Assembly: GCF_002531825.1 (NCBI RefSeq)
Contig: NZ_NWSX01000041.1
Location: forward strand, 1 to 50,649
Reading direction: 5' to 3'
DNA from: Rhizobium sp. J15
Lineage (GTDB): Bacteria; Pseudomonadota; Alphaproteobacteria; Rhizobiales; Rhizobiaceae
Length of the DNA: 50,649 bases
This document shows positions 1 to 7,587 of the stretch, piece after piece (within the stretch, counting starts at the first letter, position 1; each line of letters opens with the position of its first letter). The notes under the pieces are model-generated. The model was not told the origin of the DNA. It ran no database searches and saw only the letters and a program-made list of their open reading frames with translations. A program made the position numbers and the translations under genes.

Positions 1-101
1 TATGTCGGCATGGGGCCGGTGGCGGCGCCTTATTGAGGGCAGCCTTGCTCCGCCGGCACCAAAAGCTCCGGTGCCGAAGGCGTCTCGACGGTGCGCCCCT
101 G

Positions 102-578
102 TCAGCCCAACTCCTCGCCCCCTTCATTTCCTTCCAGCTTCTGCAGAAGCGCCTTCATGACCCGGTGGGTCGTCTCGATGTCGGTGATTTCGAGGCCTTC
201 CGCCAAGCCGCTCGCCCAAGGGGCCTGGAGGCGCATGGCCGCGTTGAAGGTCTCGCGGCCCTTCTCCGTCAGCACCACGAGCTGGGCGCGCCGGTGATGC
301 GGATTGGCCGCGAAGGCGACAAGGCCTTCCTTCGCCAGATCGTTGACGATGCGCTGCACGTTCTGGCGGTTCGCGCCCATATCGCGAGCAAGCCAAGCGA
401 CCGGCTGCGGGCGCTGCGACGCGCCGACCGTGCCCAAAACCTGCCAGCGCGCACTCGTCAGCCCGAGGCCGGCAACCAGCCTGTCGCCCGAGGTCAGCAT
501 CCGGTTGTTCAGCCGGAAAAGGTCGAGAATGAGAGTGGTCAATGCGGATCCAGCAGCTGTTCGCTCGGGCTCGTCCAT
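102..578 (-). CDS. MarR-family transcriptional regulator
   Basis: 158 aa. It is a winged-helix DNA-binding repressor of the MarR family, usually a dimer that leaves DNA on binding a small aromatic or oxidant ligand. The helix-turn-helix region is around residues 55-95 (VAWLARDMGANRQNVQRIV), followed by the wing HHRRAQLVVLTEKGRE, which is typical of MarR. The length is normal for the family. It is divergent from the monooxygenase gene at 676, and the 97 bases between them hold two inverted repeats built on TTGACAT. Auto-repression together with control of the monooxygenase is the likely arrangement; this is inferred from layout. The ligand is unknown. Confidence 0.9.
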   Translation of the reverse strand: MDEPERTAAGSALTTLILDLFRLNNRMLTSGDRLVAGLGLTSARWQVLGTVGASQRPQPVAWLARDMGANRQNVQRIVNDLAKEGLVAFAANPHHRRAQLVVLTEKGRETFNAAMRLQAPWASGLAEGLEITDIETTHRVMKALLQKLEGNEGGEELG

Positions 579-597
579 TTGTCACCATGCAATCTAT

Positions 598-615
598 TTG
601 ACATCATAGTGTCAA
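598..615. promoter_or_regulatory. Inverted repeat, probable MarR operator 1
   Basis: TTGACA and TGTCAA arms are separated by six bases, 20 bases upstream of the marR start. The size and position suit a MarR dimer site. Assignment to this regulator is inferred. Confidence 0.5.
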
Positions 616-632
616 TATTATATGTTTCATTC

Positions 633-647
633 ATGTCGAATTGACAT
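633..647. promoter_or_regulatory. Inverted repeat, probable MarR operator 2
   Basis: ATGTC-GAATT-GACAT, a perfect 5-base palindrome with a five-base spacer. The element TTGACATCAT (641-650) repeats the sequence that begins operator 1 at 598. It lies 28 bases upstream of the GTG start at 676, where a bound repressor would block the monooxygenase promoter. Confidence 0.45.
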
Positions 648-675
648 CATGCAACCATATAGACTGGAGTAGACC

Positions 676-1044
676 GTGTCACCCATGCGTCCGATGGACC
701 CTGCCTTCCCGATCGACCGCCAGATCGGCATCGATGCCTCCCCGGTCGTGCTCGTCAACCTGTTCACGCTCGACAAGGCGGATGAACCGGCATTCCTCGA
801 AAACTGGCAGGACGACGCGGCCTTCATGAAGAAGCAGCCGGGCTTCATCTCCACCCAGCTGCACCGCGCATTGGGCGAGAACCCGACCTATCTCAATTAC
901 GCCGTCTGGGAATCGAACGAACATTTCCGGGCCGCCTTCACCCATCCCGAGTTCCGGGCCAAGATATCGGCCTACCCCTCCTCGGCCGTCGCCTCGCCGC
1001 ACCTCTTCCAGAAGGTTGCGGTGCAGGGCATCTGCGTGGCTTAG
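676..1044 (+). CDS. Antibiotic biosynthesis monooxygenase (ABM) family protein
   Basis: 122 aa. It is a small dimeric alpha/beta ferredoxin-like fold of the ABM superfamily, which includes cofactor-free monooxygenases acting on quinol-like substrates and haem-degrading relatives. Visible family features are the start VVLVNLFTLDK, the segment AAFMKKQPGFISTQLHR and YAVWESNEHFRAAF, which give the usual strand-helix-strand-helix order. I take the GTG at 676 because GGAG lies six bases before it; the ATG at 685 lacks a properly spaced site. It faces a MarR regulator, which suggests induction by an aromatic or oxidative compound. The substrate cannot be read from sequence. Confidence 0.82.
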   Translation: MSPMRPMDPAFPIDRQIGIDASPVVLVNLFTLDKADEPAFLENWQDDAAFMKKQPGFISTQLHRALGENPTYLNYAVWESNEHFRAAFTHPEFRAKISAYPSSAVASPHLFQKVAVQGICVA

Positions 1045-1051
1045 CGGAAGA

Positions 1052-1069
1052 GCAGGCCTTCGGGCCTGC
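1052..1069 (+). terminator. GC hairpin with TTCG tetraloop after the ABM gene
   Basis: GCAGGCC-TTCG-GGCCTGC, a perfect 7-bp stem starting eight bases after the stop codon. No T-run follows on the + strand (the next bases are GAAAAAC), so it may stabilise the mRNA end instead of acting as an intrinsic terminator. Confidence 0.45.
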
Positions 1070-1162
1070 GAAAAACAAGAGACATGGCTTCAGCGAAACG
1101 CCGTACAGATCTGAACGGCGGCTGGATCGCTGTGCCGTCAGCTAATTTATGGACATCAAGTC

Positions 1163-2422
1163 ATGTTGAAAAGACGGGGCATCCTCGCCATCGCCGGTCT
1201 GATTGCCGTCTTCACGATCCTTCATCTCGCTTTGTCGCCGGATCGCTATGCCCCACGGCTTCTTGGCGCAACGACGCTCGGCGGCGCGGCATTCCTGCTG
1301 ATGACGGTTGCCGTGTTGCTCTCGACGCGGGCCAAACCGCTGGAGGATCTCTTCGGCGGGCTCGACCGCATGTATCAGGTGCATCGGGTGGTCGGCGTCT
1401 GCGCCGCACTCATCGCTTTCCTGCATTTCTTCACGGTGCCGAAGGCGCTGCCGCCGGAGGCCGATCCCGCCAGCAATTCCCTTCTTCCCTCGGTGCCCTT
1501 CGGCATTCTCGGGCTCGTGCTGCTGGTGATCGGCCTGTTCCTCGCTCTCAACAAAAGGATCAGCTATTCCCGCTGGCGACCGGCGCACAAGGCGATGGGA
1601 CTCGTCTATCTGCTGATCATCGGCCATTTCATGGCCGCGCCGCCGGCCCTGCTCGACCATGCGAGCCCTTCCGTTCTGCTTCTGATCGTCGCGGCCGCCG
1701 TCGGCCTCCCGGCACTCTTCTATTCGCTTTTCGGGCTGAACAGGCGCCGCAGCCATTCCTTCACCATCGAGGCTGCGAACCCGCTGGAGCGGGCGACCGA
1801 ACTCGTTCTCAAGCCCGTGAACGGGCTTCTCGATTTCACGCCGGGACAATTCGCCTTCGTCGAAGTGCAGGGCAAGGGCTGGCAGGAAGCGCACCCCTTC
1901 ACCATATCGAGCGCCCCTGGCGAAAATCGCCTGCGGTTTACTATCAAGGCCCTGGGCGACTGGACGCGAAAACTGCGCGCCGAACTGCAGCCCGGCGGCA
2001 CCGTGCTGGTCCGCGGCCCTTATGGCAGATTCGACAGCGCATCCGCCGGCGGAAAACAGGTGTGGATCGCGGGCGGCATCGGGCTGACGCCGTTTCTATC
2101 GACGCTGCGCGCCATGAAGCCCGGCGATGCCCGCAGCATCACCTTCATCTATGCCACGCGCAACGAAGCCGAAGCGATCTTCCTCGACGAGTTGAAGGCA
2201 CGGAGCGCCGAGCTCGGCAATGTCGATCTCATCCCGCTGTTGTCCGATCACGGCGACTTCGCGCGCGTCGAGGGCATCAAGCAGATGCTGGCGGAACCTC
2301 TGGCTGCCTATGACTATTTTCTCTGCGGTCCGAAACCGATGGTCGACGGGCTGATCGCCGGCCTTAGAAAGGCGGGCGTATCGCGGACCCGCATCCATAC
2401 CGAGGCCTTCGAGTTTCGCTGA
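1163..2422 (+). CDS. Ferric-reductase-like transmembrane flavoprotein oxidoreductase
   Basis: 419 aa. The N-terminal half (about residues 8-190) has six hydrophobic segments typical of the ferric-reductase-like haem-binding domain; His74/His88 and His142/His155 are well spaced to ligate two b haems. The C-terminal half is a ferredoxin-NADP reductase type module, with the FAD motif HPFTISSAP near 244, GPYGRFD near 285, the NAD(P)-binding WIAGGIGLTPF near 301 and a terminal FLCGPKPMV. It should pass electrons from cytoplasmic NAD(P)H across the membrane to an acceptor such as ferric iron or oxygen. The acceptor is unknown. It stands 118 bases after the ABM gene and may or may not share its transcript. 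Confidence 0.85.
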   Translation: MLKRRGILAIAGLIAVFTILHLALSPDRYAPRLLGATTLGGAAFLLMTVAVLLSTRAKPLEDLFGGLDRMYQVHRVVGVCAALIAFLHFFTVPKALPPEADPASNSLLPSVPFGILGLVLLVIGLFLALNKRISYSRWRPAHKAMGLVYLLIIGHFMAAPPALLDHASPSVLLLIVAAAVGLPALFYSLFGLNRRRSHSFTIEAANPLERATELVLKPVNGLLDFTPGQFAFVEVQGKGWQEAHPFTISSAPGENRLRFTIKALGDWTRKLRAELQPGGTVLVRGPYGRFDSASAGGKQVWIAGGIGLTPFLSTLRAMKPGDARSITFIYATRNEAEAIFLDELKARSAELGNVDLIPLLSDHGDFARVEGIKQMLAEPLAAYDYFLCGPKPMVDGLIAGLRKAGVSRTRIHTEAFEFR

Positions 2423-2431
2423 AAACACTGT

Positions 2432-2457
2432 TCCCGCCGGGCTTGGCCTCGGCGGGA
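2432..2457. terminator. Shared hairpin between convergent genes
   Basis: TCCCGCCG and CGGCGGGA form an 8-bp perfect stem with a 10-base loop, ten bases after the reductase stop and 23 bases before the chemoreceptor stop on the other strand. The place is right for a bidirectional terminator, but neither strand has a clear T-run. Confidence 0.5.
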
Positions 2458-2479
2458 GCACTTGACGGTTCATAAGACT

Positions 2480-4624
2480 TCAAGACGCCATGGCATAGTA
2501 GCGCTGCTCCGATGCCCGGCCGCTGCCCGTCTTGAAGCGGCGCAACAGTTCGGCGAGGCCTTCGGTTTCCTGCGTCAGGCTCTGGGCGGCGGCGGTGGTC
2601 TCTTCCACCATCGCGGCGTTCTGCTGCGTGACCTTGTCCATCTGGTCGCCGGCGGCGGAGACTTCGCGCAGGCTGGTCGCCTGTTCGCGGGCGGCGACCG
2701 CGATTTCGGCGACGGTCGCATTCATCGCGGTGACCTGCTCGACGATCTGTTCGAGCGAGACGCCGGATTCGCCGACCAGCTCGACGCCTGTCTTGACCTG
2801 CATCGAGGAAGTGGAGATCAGCTCCTTGATCTCCCTTGCCGCATTGGCCGAACGCTGGGCGAGCTCACGCACTTCCTGGGCGACGACGGCAAAGCCCTTG
2901 CCGGCTTCACCGGCGCGCGCAGCCTCGACGCCGGCATTCAGCGCCAAGAGGTTGGTCTGGAAGGCGATCTCGTCGATGACGCTGATGATGTTGCCGATCT
3001 TCGACGAGGAATTCTGGATCTCCGTCATCGCGGCGATGGCGCGGGAGACGATTTCGCCGCCCTTTTCCGCATTGGTGCGGGCCGTCGCCACCACGGCCTG
3101 GGCGCGGCTGGCGCCCTCCGCCGTTCCGTTGACGCCGCGGGTAACGTCACCCAGCGCCGCGACGGTTTCCTCCAGCGAAGCCGCCTGCTGCTCGGTGCGG
3201 CGGGCAAGATCGTTGGAGGCGGTGGAGATTTCCGCAAGGCCGGAGCGGATGGTCGTGACCGCGCGGATGACGGAGCCGATCGCTTCCTCGAGGCTTGCGA
3301 CCGAGCTGTTGAAGTGATCGCGGATCCTGACATAGCGATGGTCGACTTCGCCGACGCGCACGGAGAGATCGCCCTTCGAGAGCGCATCGAGACCGAGCGA
3401 AATCTGGCGGAAGGCATGCTCCATCACCTGCGCGTCGGAAAGCCGCTCTGCTTCCTGGCGCAGCCGTTCTTCCTCAGCGGCAAGGCGGGCGCGTTCGGCA
3501 TTGGCTTCGGCGATCAGCTTGGCGCGTCCGGTTTCCTGGAAGACCTTCAGCGAGCGCGCCATGGCGCCGAGTTCGTGACGGTGCTCGACGCCGGTGATGA
3601 CGATGGCGTCGTCGCCGCGGGCAAGGCGCTCCATGGATTGCGCCATGCCGCGCACCGCCGAGGAAATCAGCCGGCCGACGAAATAGGAGAGCACGAGACC
3701 GATGACGATCAGCAGGCCGCTGATGACGAGCGTCGTGCTGGTCGCCGAAGCAACCGTTGCTTCCACCGAACCGTCGAGCGTCTTCTGCGCGCCGGTCACC
3801 GTCGCCTGAAGATCCCTGAACTCGCCGGCGATCTTCGGCGCGAGCACGTTAAGCTCAGTCTGGCGGATATTGCCGGAGGTCTGCAGCACATCCTTCATGT
3901 CACCGAGGCGGGCGGTGTAGTTCTGCATCAGCTGGCCGGCGCCCATCAGGCGCTTCTTCTGCAATTCGTTCTTCGCAGCCTTGGCGGCGGCATCGTTGAG
4001 CGCCACCGCTTCGGCGAGTGCCGCCTGCGCCGTGTCATAGGCGGCGAAATCGTCGGAGTGCACGAAGCGTTCGGAGAAATAGAGGCTGCGGTTCAGGGCT
4101 TCCAGCGTCTCCGCCGTCATGTGCAGCAGGGCGACGTCGTTCTGGCGCCAGGCGCTGCGCATGACATCGTTGAGCGCGATGCTGGTCCAGGGGCCGAATT
4201 CGGTAACCTTGGAGATCAGCAAGTCGCGGCGGGCCTGGAGGGAGACGATCTGTTCGAAAGCCTTGCCATAAGCGGCGATATCCTGGCGGATCGTCGCCAG
4301 ACCCGACTGCAGGTCCTTGTTGCCGGCAAAACGCGGATCGTCCGCTTCGAAGGCCTTCACGCCGGCGCGGAAGCTGTCGACCACGGCCTGGGTCGGCGTG
4401 GTGCGGAAGGCTTCGGCCGACATCTGGATCTCGTGCAGCTGGTCGCTGTAATCCGAGATCGCGAGGCTCTGGCCGGCCGTGGCGCGGTAGGAGGCGAAGA
4501 TCGAAGCGAGCCCGTTCATGCCCGAGATCGCGCTGACGGTCAGCAGGCTCATCAGCAGGATCAGCGGCACGAAGCCTGCGGTGATCTGCGCGCGAATGCC
4601 GAATTTATTCCAGAAATGCAACAT
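2480..4624 (-). CDS. Methyl-accepting chemotaxis protein (with upstream binding protein)
   Basis: 714 aa. It is a transmembrane chemoreceptor that signals to CheA/CheW. TM1 is near residues 14-36, followed by a helical periplasmic domain of about 260 residues, TM2 near 300-322, HAMP-like segments, and the cytoplasmic coiled coil with the conserved hairpin tip DEIAFQTNLLALNAGVEAAR. The size and helical content of the sensor domain recall bimodular helical sensors, but that is a guess. I use the ATG at 4624, which has AAGAGG six bases upstream; a longer reading frame would run into the upstream gene. The stop codon of the binding-protein gene lies only 16 bases before this start, so the two are almost surely one transcript. 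The receptor may therefore read a ligand through its binding protein. Confidence 0.93.
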   Translation of the reverse strand: MLHFWNKFGIRAQITAGFVPLILLMSLLTVSAISGMNGLASIFASYRATAGQSLAISDYSDQLHEIQMSAEAFRTTPTQAVVDSFRAGVKAFEADDPRFAGNKDLQSGLATIRQDIAAYGKAFEQIVSLQARRDLLISKVTEFGPWTSIALNDVMRSAWRQNDVALLHMTAETLEALNRSLYFSERFVHSDDFAAYDTAQAALAEAVALNDAAAKAAKNELQKKRLMGAGQLMQNYTARLGDMKDVLQTSGNIRQTELNVLAPKIAGEFRDLQATVTGAQKTLDGSVEATVASATSTTLVISGLLIVIGLVLSYFVGRLISSAVRGMAQSMERLARGDDAIVITGVEHRHELGAMARSLKVFQETGRAKLIAEANAERARLAAEEERLRQEAERLSDAQVMEHAFRQISLGLDALSKGDLSVRVGEVDHRYVRIRDHFNSSVASLEEAIGSVIRAVTTIRSGLAEISTASNDLARRTEQQAASLEETVAALGDVTRGVNGTAEGASRAQAVVATARTNAEKGGEIVSRAIAAMTEIQNSSSKIGNIISVIDEIAFQTNLLALNAGVEAARAGEAGKGFAVVAQEVRELAQRSANAAREIKELISTSSMQVKTGVELVGESGVSLEQIVEQVTAMNATVAEIAVAAREQATSLREVSAAGDQMDKVTQQNAAMVEETTAAAQSLTQETEGLAELLRRFKTGSGRASEQRYYAMAS

Positions 4625-4640
4625 CACAGGCCTCTTATGC

Positions 4641-5570
4641 TCACTGGCTCTTCGGCAGGTATTGGGCAATGTTCTCAGGGGTCACGAGCTCGAAGGGAAC
4701 GTTGTTTTCCCGCGGCACCTTCTCCTTCTTGACGAGCTTGACGGCAGCTTCGACGGCGGCGGCGCCCTGCCCGACGGCGCTCTGCAGAATGGTCACGTCG
4801 AGATCGCCGGCGACCATCGCAGCCAGCGCATCGTCGGTCGCATCGACGCCGGCGACGACGACGTCCTTCATCGGCATGCCGGCCTTCTTCATGGCGCGGA
4901 TCGCGCCGAGCGCCATCTCGTCATTATTGGCGATGACGGCGTCGAACTTGACGTCGGCCGAAAGCCATTCCTGCATCTGCTCATCGGCATAATCGCGCGA
5001 CCAATAGGCCGCCTGCCGCTCGACGATCTCGAGCCCCTTGCACTCGGGCGTGGCGATGACGTCTGAAATATCCTGCGTGCGTGCGCGGGCGGCCGCATGG
5101 AAGGGTTCGCCCATCAGTACGACGACGCGGCCCTTGCCCTTGAGCAGAGCGCAGACCTGCTTGGTCTCCAGCGTGCCGGATTCCTTTTCGTTGGAGGCGA
5201 CCACCACCTGGTTTTCGGGAAGATCGAGCAGGTTGGAGGGAACGTTGTTGATGTAAACAAGCGGAATGCCGGCATCCGCCGCCATCTTGGTCATCTGCGG
5301 CCCGAGATCGCCGTCGGAAACGGCCAGGATGATCGCATCGACCTTGTCGGCAATGAGCTTCTGAACCTGCTTCTTCTGCAGCTCGTTGTCGCCCTTGGCG
5401 TTTTCGGTGACGAGCTTGAGGCCGGAGATCGTCTGGCCGTGATTGACGACGCCGTTCAGCAGCGCGGTCCTGAATTTGTCGAGATCGGACATCGAGACGC
5501 CGATCGTCTGCGCATTCGCGACAGTGACCGACATCGCCAAGGCGATGGATGCAAGCGTGGCCGTTTTCAT
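4641..5570 (-). CDS. Sugar-type (ribose/rhizopine-like) periplasmic binding protein
   Basis: 309 aa. It has an N-terminal signal peptide (MKTATLASIALAMSVTVANA, cut near residue 20) and a type-1 periplasmic binding fold of the Peripla_BP_4 class: IGVSMSDLDKFRTALLNG, then DAIILAVSDG, then FDAVIANNDEMALGAIRAM and VVVAGVDATDDAL. These are the usual ligand-lining stretches of ribose- and inositol/rhizopine-type proteins. No permease or ATPase gene follows; the next gene is a chemoreceptor. AGGGG stands six bases before the ATG. A perfect TTGCGCGCGCAA palindrome (5631-5642) lies 60 bases upstream and could be an operator. The ligand is unknown. Either it serves a transporter encoded elsewhere or it works only in chemotaxis. 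Confidence 0.9.
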   Translation of the reverse strand: MKTATLASIALAMSVTVANAQTIGVSMSDLDKFRTALLNGVVNHGQTISGLKLVTENAKGDNELQKKQVQKLIADKVDAIILAVSDGDLGPQMTKMAADAGIPLVYINNVPSNLLDLPENQVVVASNEKESGTLETKQVCALLKGKGRVVVLMGEPFHAAARARTQDISDVIATPECKGLEIVERQAAYWSRDYADEQMQEWLSADVKFDAVIANNDEMALGAIRAMKKAGMPMKDVVVAGVDATDDALAAMVAGDLDVTILQSAVGQGAAAVEAAVKLVKKEKVPRENNVPFELVTPENIAQYLPKSQ

Positions 5571-5749
5571 GAATTCCCCTGCGCAATTCGGATAGAACTG
5601 CGTTATTTCAAATCATGGTTAAATTTTACTTTGCGCGCGCAAGCGAGAAGTAACGCGGGGAATCGGAATCTCGCGGCGGCACGCGGCTGGACTTGAAACG
5701 GGCCGAGCCGGATTTGAAGTGACGGCATCAAGTCTTTGTTTTTTAAATA

Positions 5750-6634
5750 TCAGCGTCCGCCGAAACCGGAGCCGACGGTGATGCCCTTGTAGATCACCCT
5801 TTGCAGCACGATCGCGAGGATGACGCCCGGCACCATGGAGATTGTCGCGCCGGCCATGATGTAGTTCCAGGAGGTGCCCTGCTGCGTCTGGAACAGAGTG
5901 AGCCCAAGCGGCAGCGTGGCTTTGTCGAGGCCGCTGGTGGCGATCAGCGGCCAAAGGAAGCTCTTCCACTGTGCGATGAAGGTGAAGAGCGACAAGAGGC
6001 CGATGGCCGGCATGGCGAGCGGCACGATCACGGTGACGAGGATGCGCAGGCGCGAGGCTCCGTCCATCATCGCCGCCTCGTCGAGATCCTTGGGAATGCC
6101 GAGGATGAACTGGCGCAGCAGAAAGGTGCCGAAGGACGAGAAGGCAACCGGCAGGATCATGCCGTGATAGGTGTTGATCCAGCCGAGCTTGCTGACGACG
6201 AGGAAGAGCGGGATGACCAGCATCACCTGCGGGATCATCAGCGTGCTGAGATAGGTGAGCAGCAGCCCTTCACGGCCGGGAAACCGCAGGCGGGCAAAAG
6301 CATAGGCGGACAGGCAGGAGACGACGAGTACGATCGCCGTCACGCCGCAGGCGACGATGAAGGAATTCATCAGGAAGGTGCCGAAGGGCAGCGAAACCAG
6401 CGCCTCAACGAAATTGCCCCACTGATATTCCTCGGGCAGGATGCGCACCGGCACGGCCAGCACTTCGGTATTGGAGCGCACCGCGTTCGACACCATCCAG
6501 AAGAAGGGAAAGAGGAAGAGCAGCGCGATCAGCGAAAGGCCCGCATAGCTGATGAAGGCGCCGATCCGCCGCAGGATGCGGTGCCGGTTCCGCGACAGGG
6601 AATGCGGATGCCGTGAGGTCGCGTCAGTCGTCAT
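5750..6634 (-). CDS. Carbohydrate ABC transporter permease (MalG type)
   Basis: 294 aa. It is an inner-membrane subunit of a CUT1-type sugar importer. Six hydrophobic segments are visible, and the cytoplasmic EAA loop is present as DEAAMMDGASRLRILVTVIVP, the contact site for the ATPase. It is the last gene of the fucosidase operon, and its start overlaps the preceding permease gene by 11 bases, which suggests translational coupling. No ATPase gene follows in this operon, so the pair must borrow one from another locus. The substrate is probably a fucosylated oligosaccharide, judged from context. Confidence 0.92.
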   Translation of the reverse strand: MTTDATSRHPHSLSRNRHRILRRIGAFISYAGLSLIALLFLFPFFWMVSNAVRSNTEVLAVPVRILPEEYQWGNFVEALVSLPFGTFLMNSFIVACGVTAIVLVVSCLSAYAFARLRFPGREGLLLTYLSTLMIPQVMLVIPLFLVVSKLGWINTYHGMILPVAFSSFGTFLLRQFILGIPKDLDEAAMMDGASRLRILVTVIVPLAMPAIGLLSLFTFIAQWKSFLWPLIATSGLDKATLPLGLTLFQTQQGTSWNYIMAGATISMVPGVILAIVLQRVIYKGITVGSGFGGR

Positions 6635-7550
6635 AATGCACCCATTTGCGCTGCATGTGGAACTGCAGGATGGTGAGGCCCATGATCATGACGAACATCA
6701 CCCAGGCGAGCGCCGAGGCATAGCCCATCTGGAAATTGGTGAAGCCCTTCTGGTAGATGGCAAAGCCGAGGGTGGCCGTCGCCGAGCCCGGGCCGCCGCG
6801 CGTCATGGCGAAGATCTCGTCGAAGACCTGCAGCGAGGTGATGGCCGTCATGACGGTGGCGAAGAACACCGTCGGCGAGATGAGCGGCAGGCGGATGCGC
6901 CAGAAGCGCCGCCAGGGCCCTGCCCCGTCGATCATCGCCGCTTCGAGATAGTGCTTCGGCACCAGGTCGAGCGCGGCATTGAACATCACGACGTTGTAGC
7001 CGACATTGGCCCAGAGCGTGACGAGCACGACCGCCTGCATGGCCCAGCTCGAACTCAGCAGGAAATTCGGCAGGCCGAGGCCGAGCGCCCGGATGACGCT
7101 GTCGGCGAGCCCGTCCGGCGTGAAGATCAGCAGCCATACCACGGAGGCTGCGATCGTCGGGGTGAAGGTCGGCAGGAAGAAGATCACCCGGAAGATCGCC
7201 TTGCCGCGCTTGAGGCTCGATATCCAGACGGCGAGCGTCAGCGACACGATGATGTTCAGCGCAAGATATTCGACGGCGAAGAACAGCGTATTGCCGAGGA
7301 TGGTGTAGAAGGCCGGATCGACGGTGAAGAGCTTGATATAATTCTGAAATCCGACAAAGGATGGCGTCGTCAGCAGCTGCCAGTTGGTGAAGGAGAGCGC
7401 CAGCGACGCCAGGATCGGCAGGGCCATGAAGATCATGAAGCCGAGAAAACTCGGTAGCAGAAACAGCATGGCCGTCTGCGTTTCCGGCTTCAGAAAGCGC
7501 CTGGGCTGACCGGGCTGCAGGCTCATTTCGGCAACGGCGCTTTCCGACAT
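6624..7550 (-). CDS. Carbohydrate ABC transporter permease (MalF type)
   Basis: 308 aa. It is the partner permease of the gene at 5750-6634. Hydrophobic segments start near residue 28 (AMLFLLPSFLGFMIFMALPI), and the EAA loop is LEAAMIDGAGPWRRFWRIRLP. GGAGG lies five bases before the ATG at 7550, so I prefer this start to the ATG 36 bases upstream, which lacks such a site. It follows the binding-protein gene by 37 bases and overlaps the next permease by 11. Confidence 0.92.
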   Translation of the reverse strand: MSESAVAEMSLQPGQPRRFLKPETQTAMLFLLPSFLGFMIFMALPILASLALSFTNWQLLTTPSFVGFQNYIKLFTVDPAFYTILGNTLFFAVEYLALNIIVSLTLAVWISSLKRGKAIFRVIFFLPTFTPTIAASVVWLLIFTPDGLADSVIRALGLGLPNFLLSSSWAMQAVVLVTLWANVGYNVVMFNAALDLVPKHYLEAAMIDGAGPWRRFWRIRLPLISPTVFFATVMTAITSLQVFDEIFAMTRGGPGSATATLGFAIYQKGFTNFQMGYASALAWVMFVMIMGLTILQFHMQRKWVHYDD

Positions 7551-7587
7551 CTCTTCCTCCACGCGCGGCAATTCCTGCCGCGCCATC

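Noticed and set aside
2462..4732. 756-codon open frame on the + strand across the first chemoreceptor gene
   Set aside because: It is the antisense of a clear chemoreceptor with all signature motifs; its residues (His, Gly, Asp, Arg rich) are typical of high-GC shadow frames.
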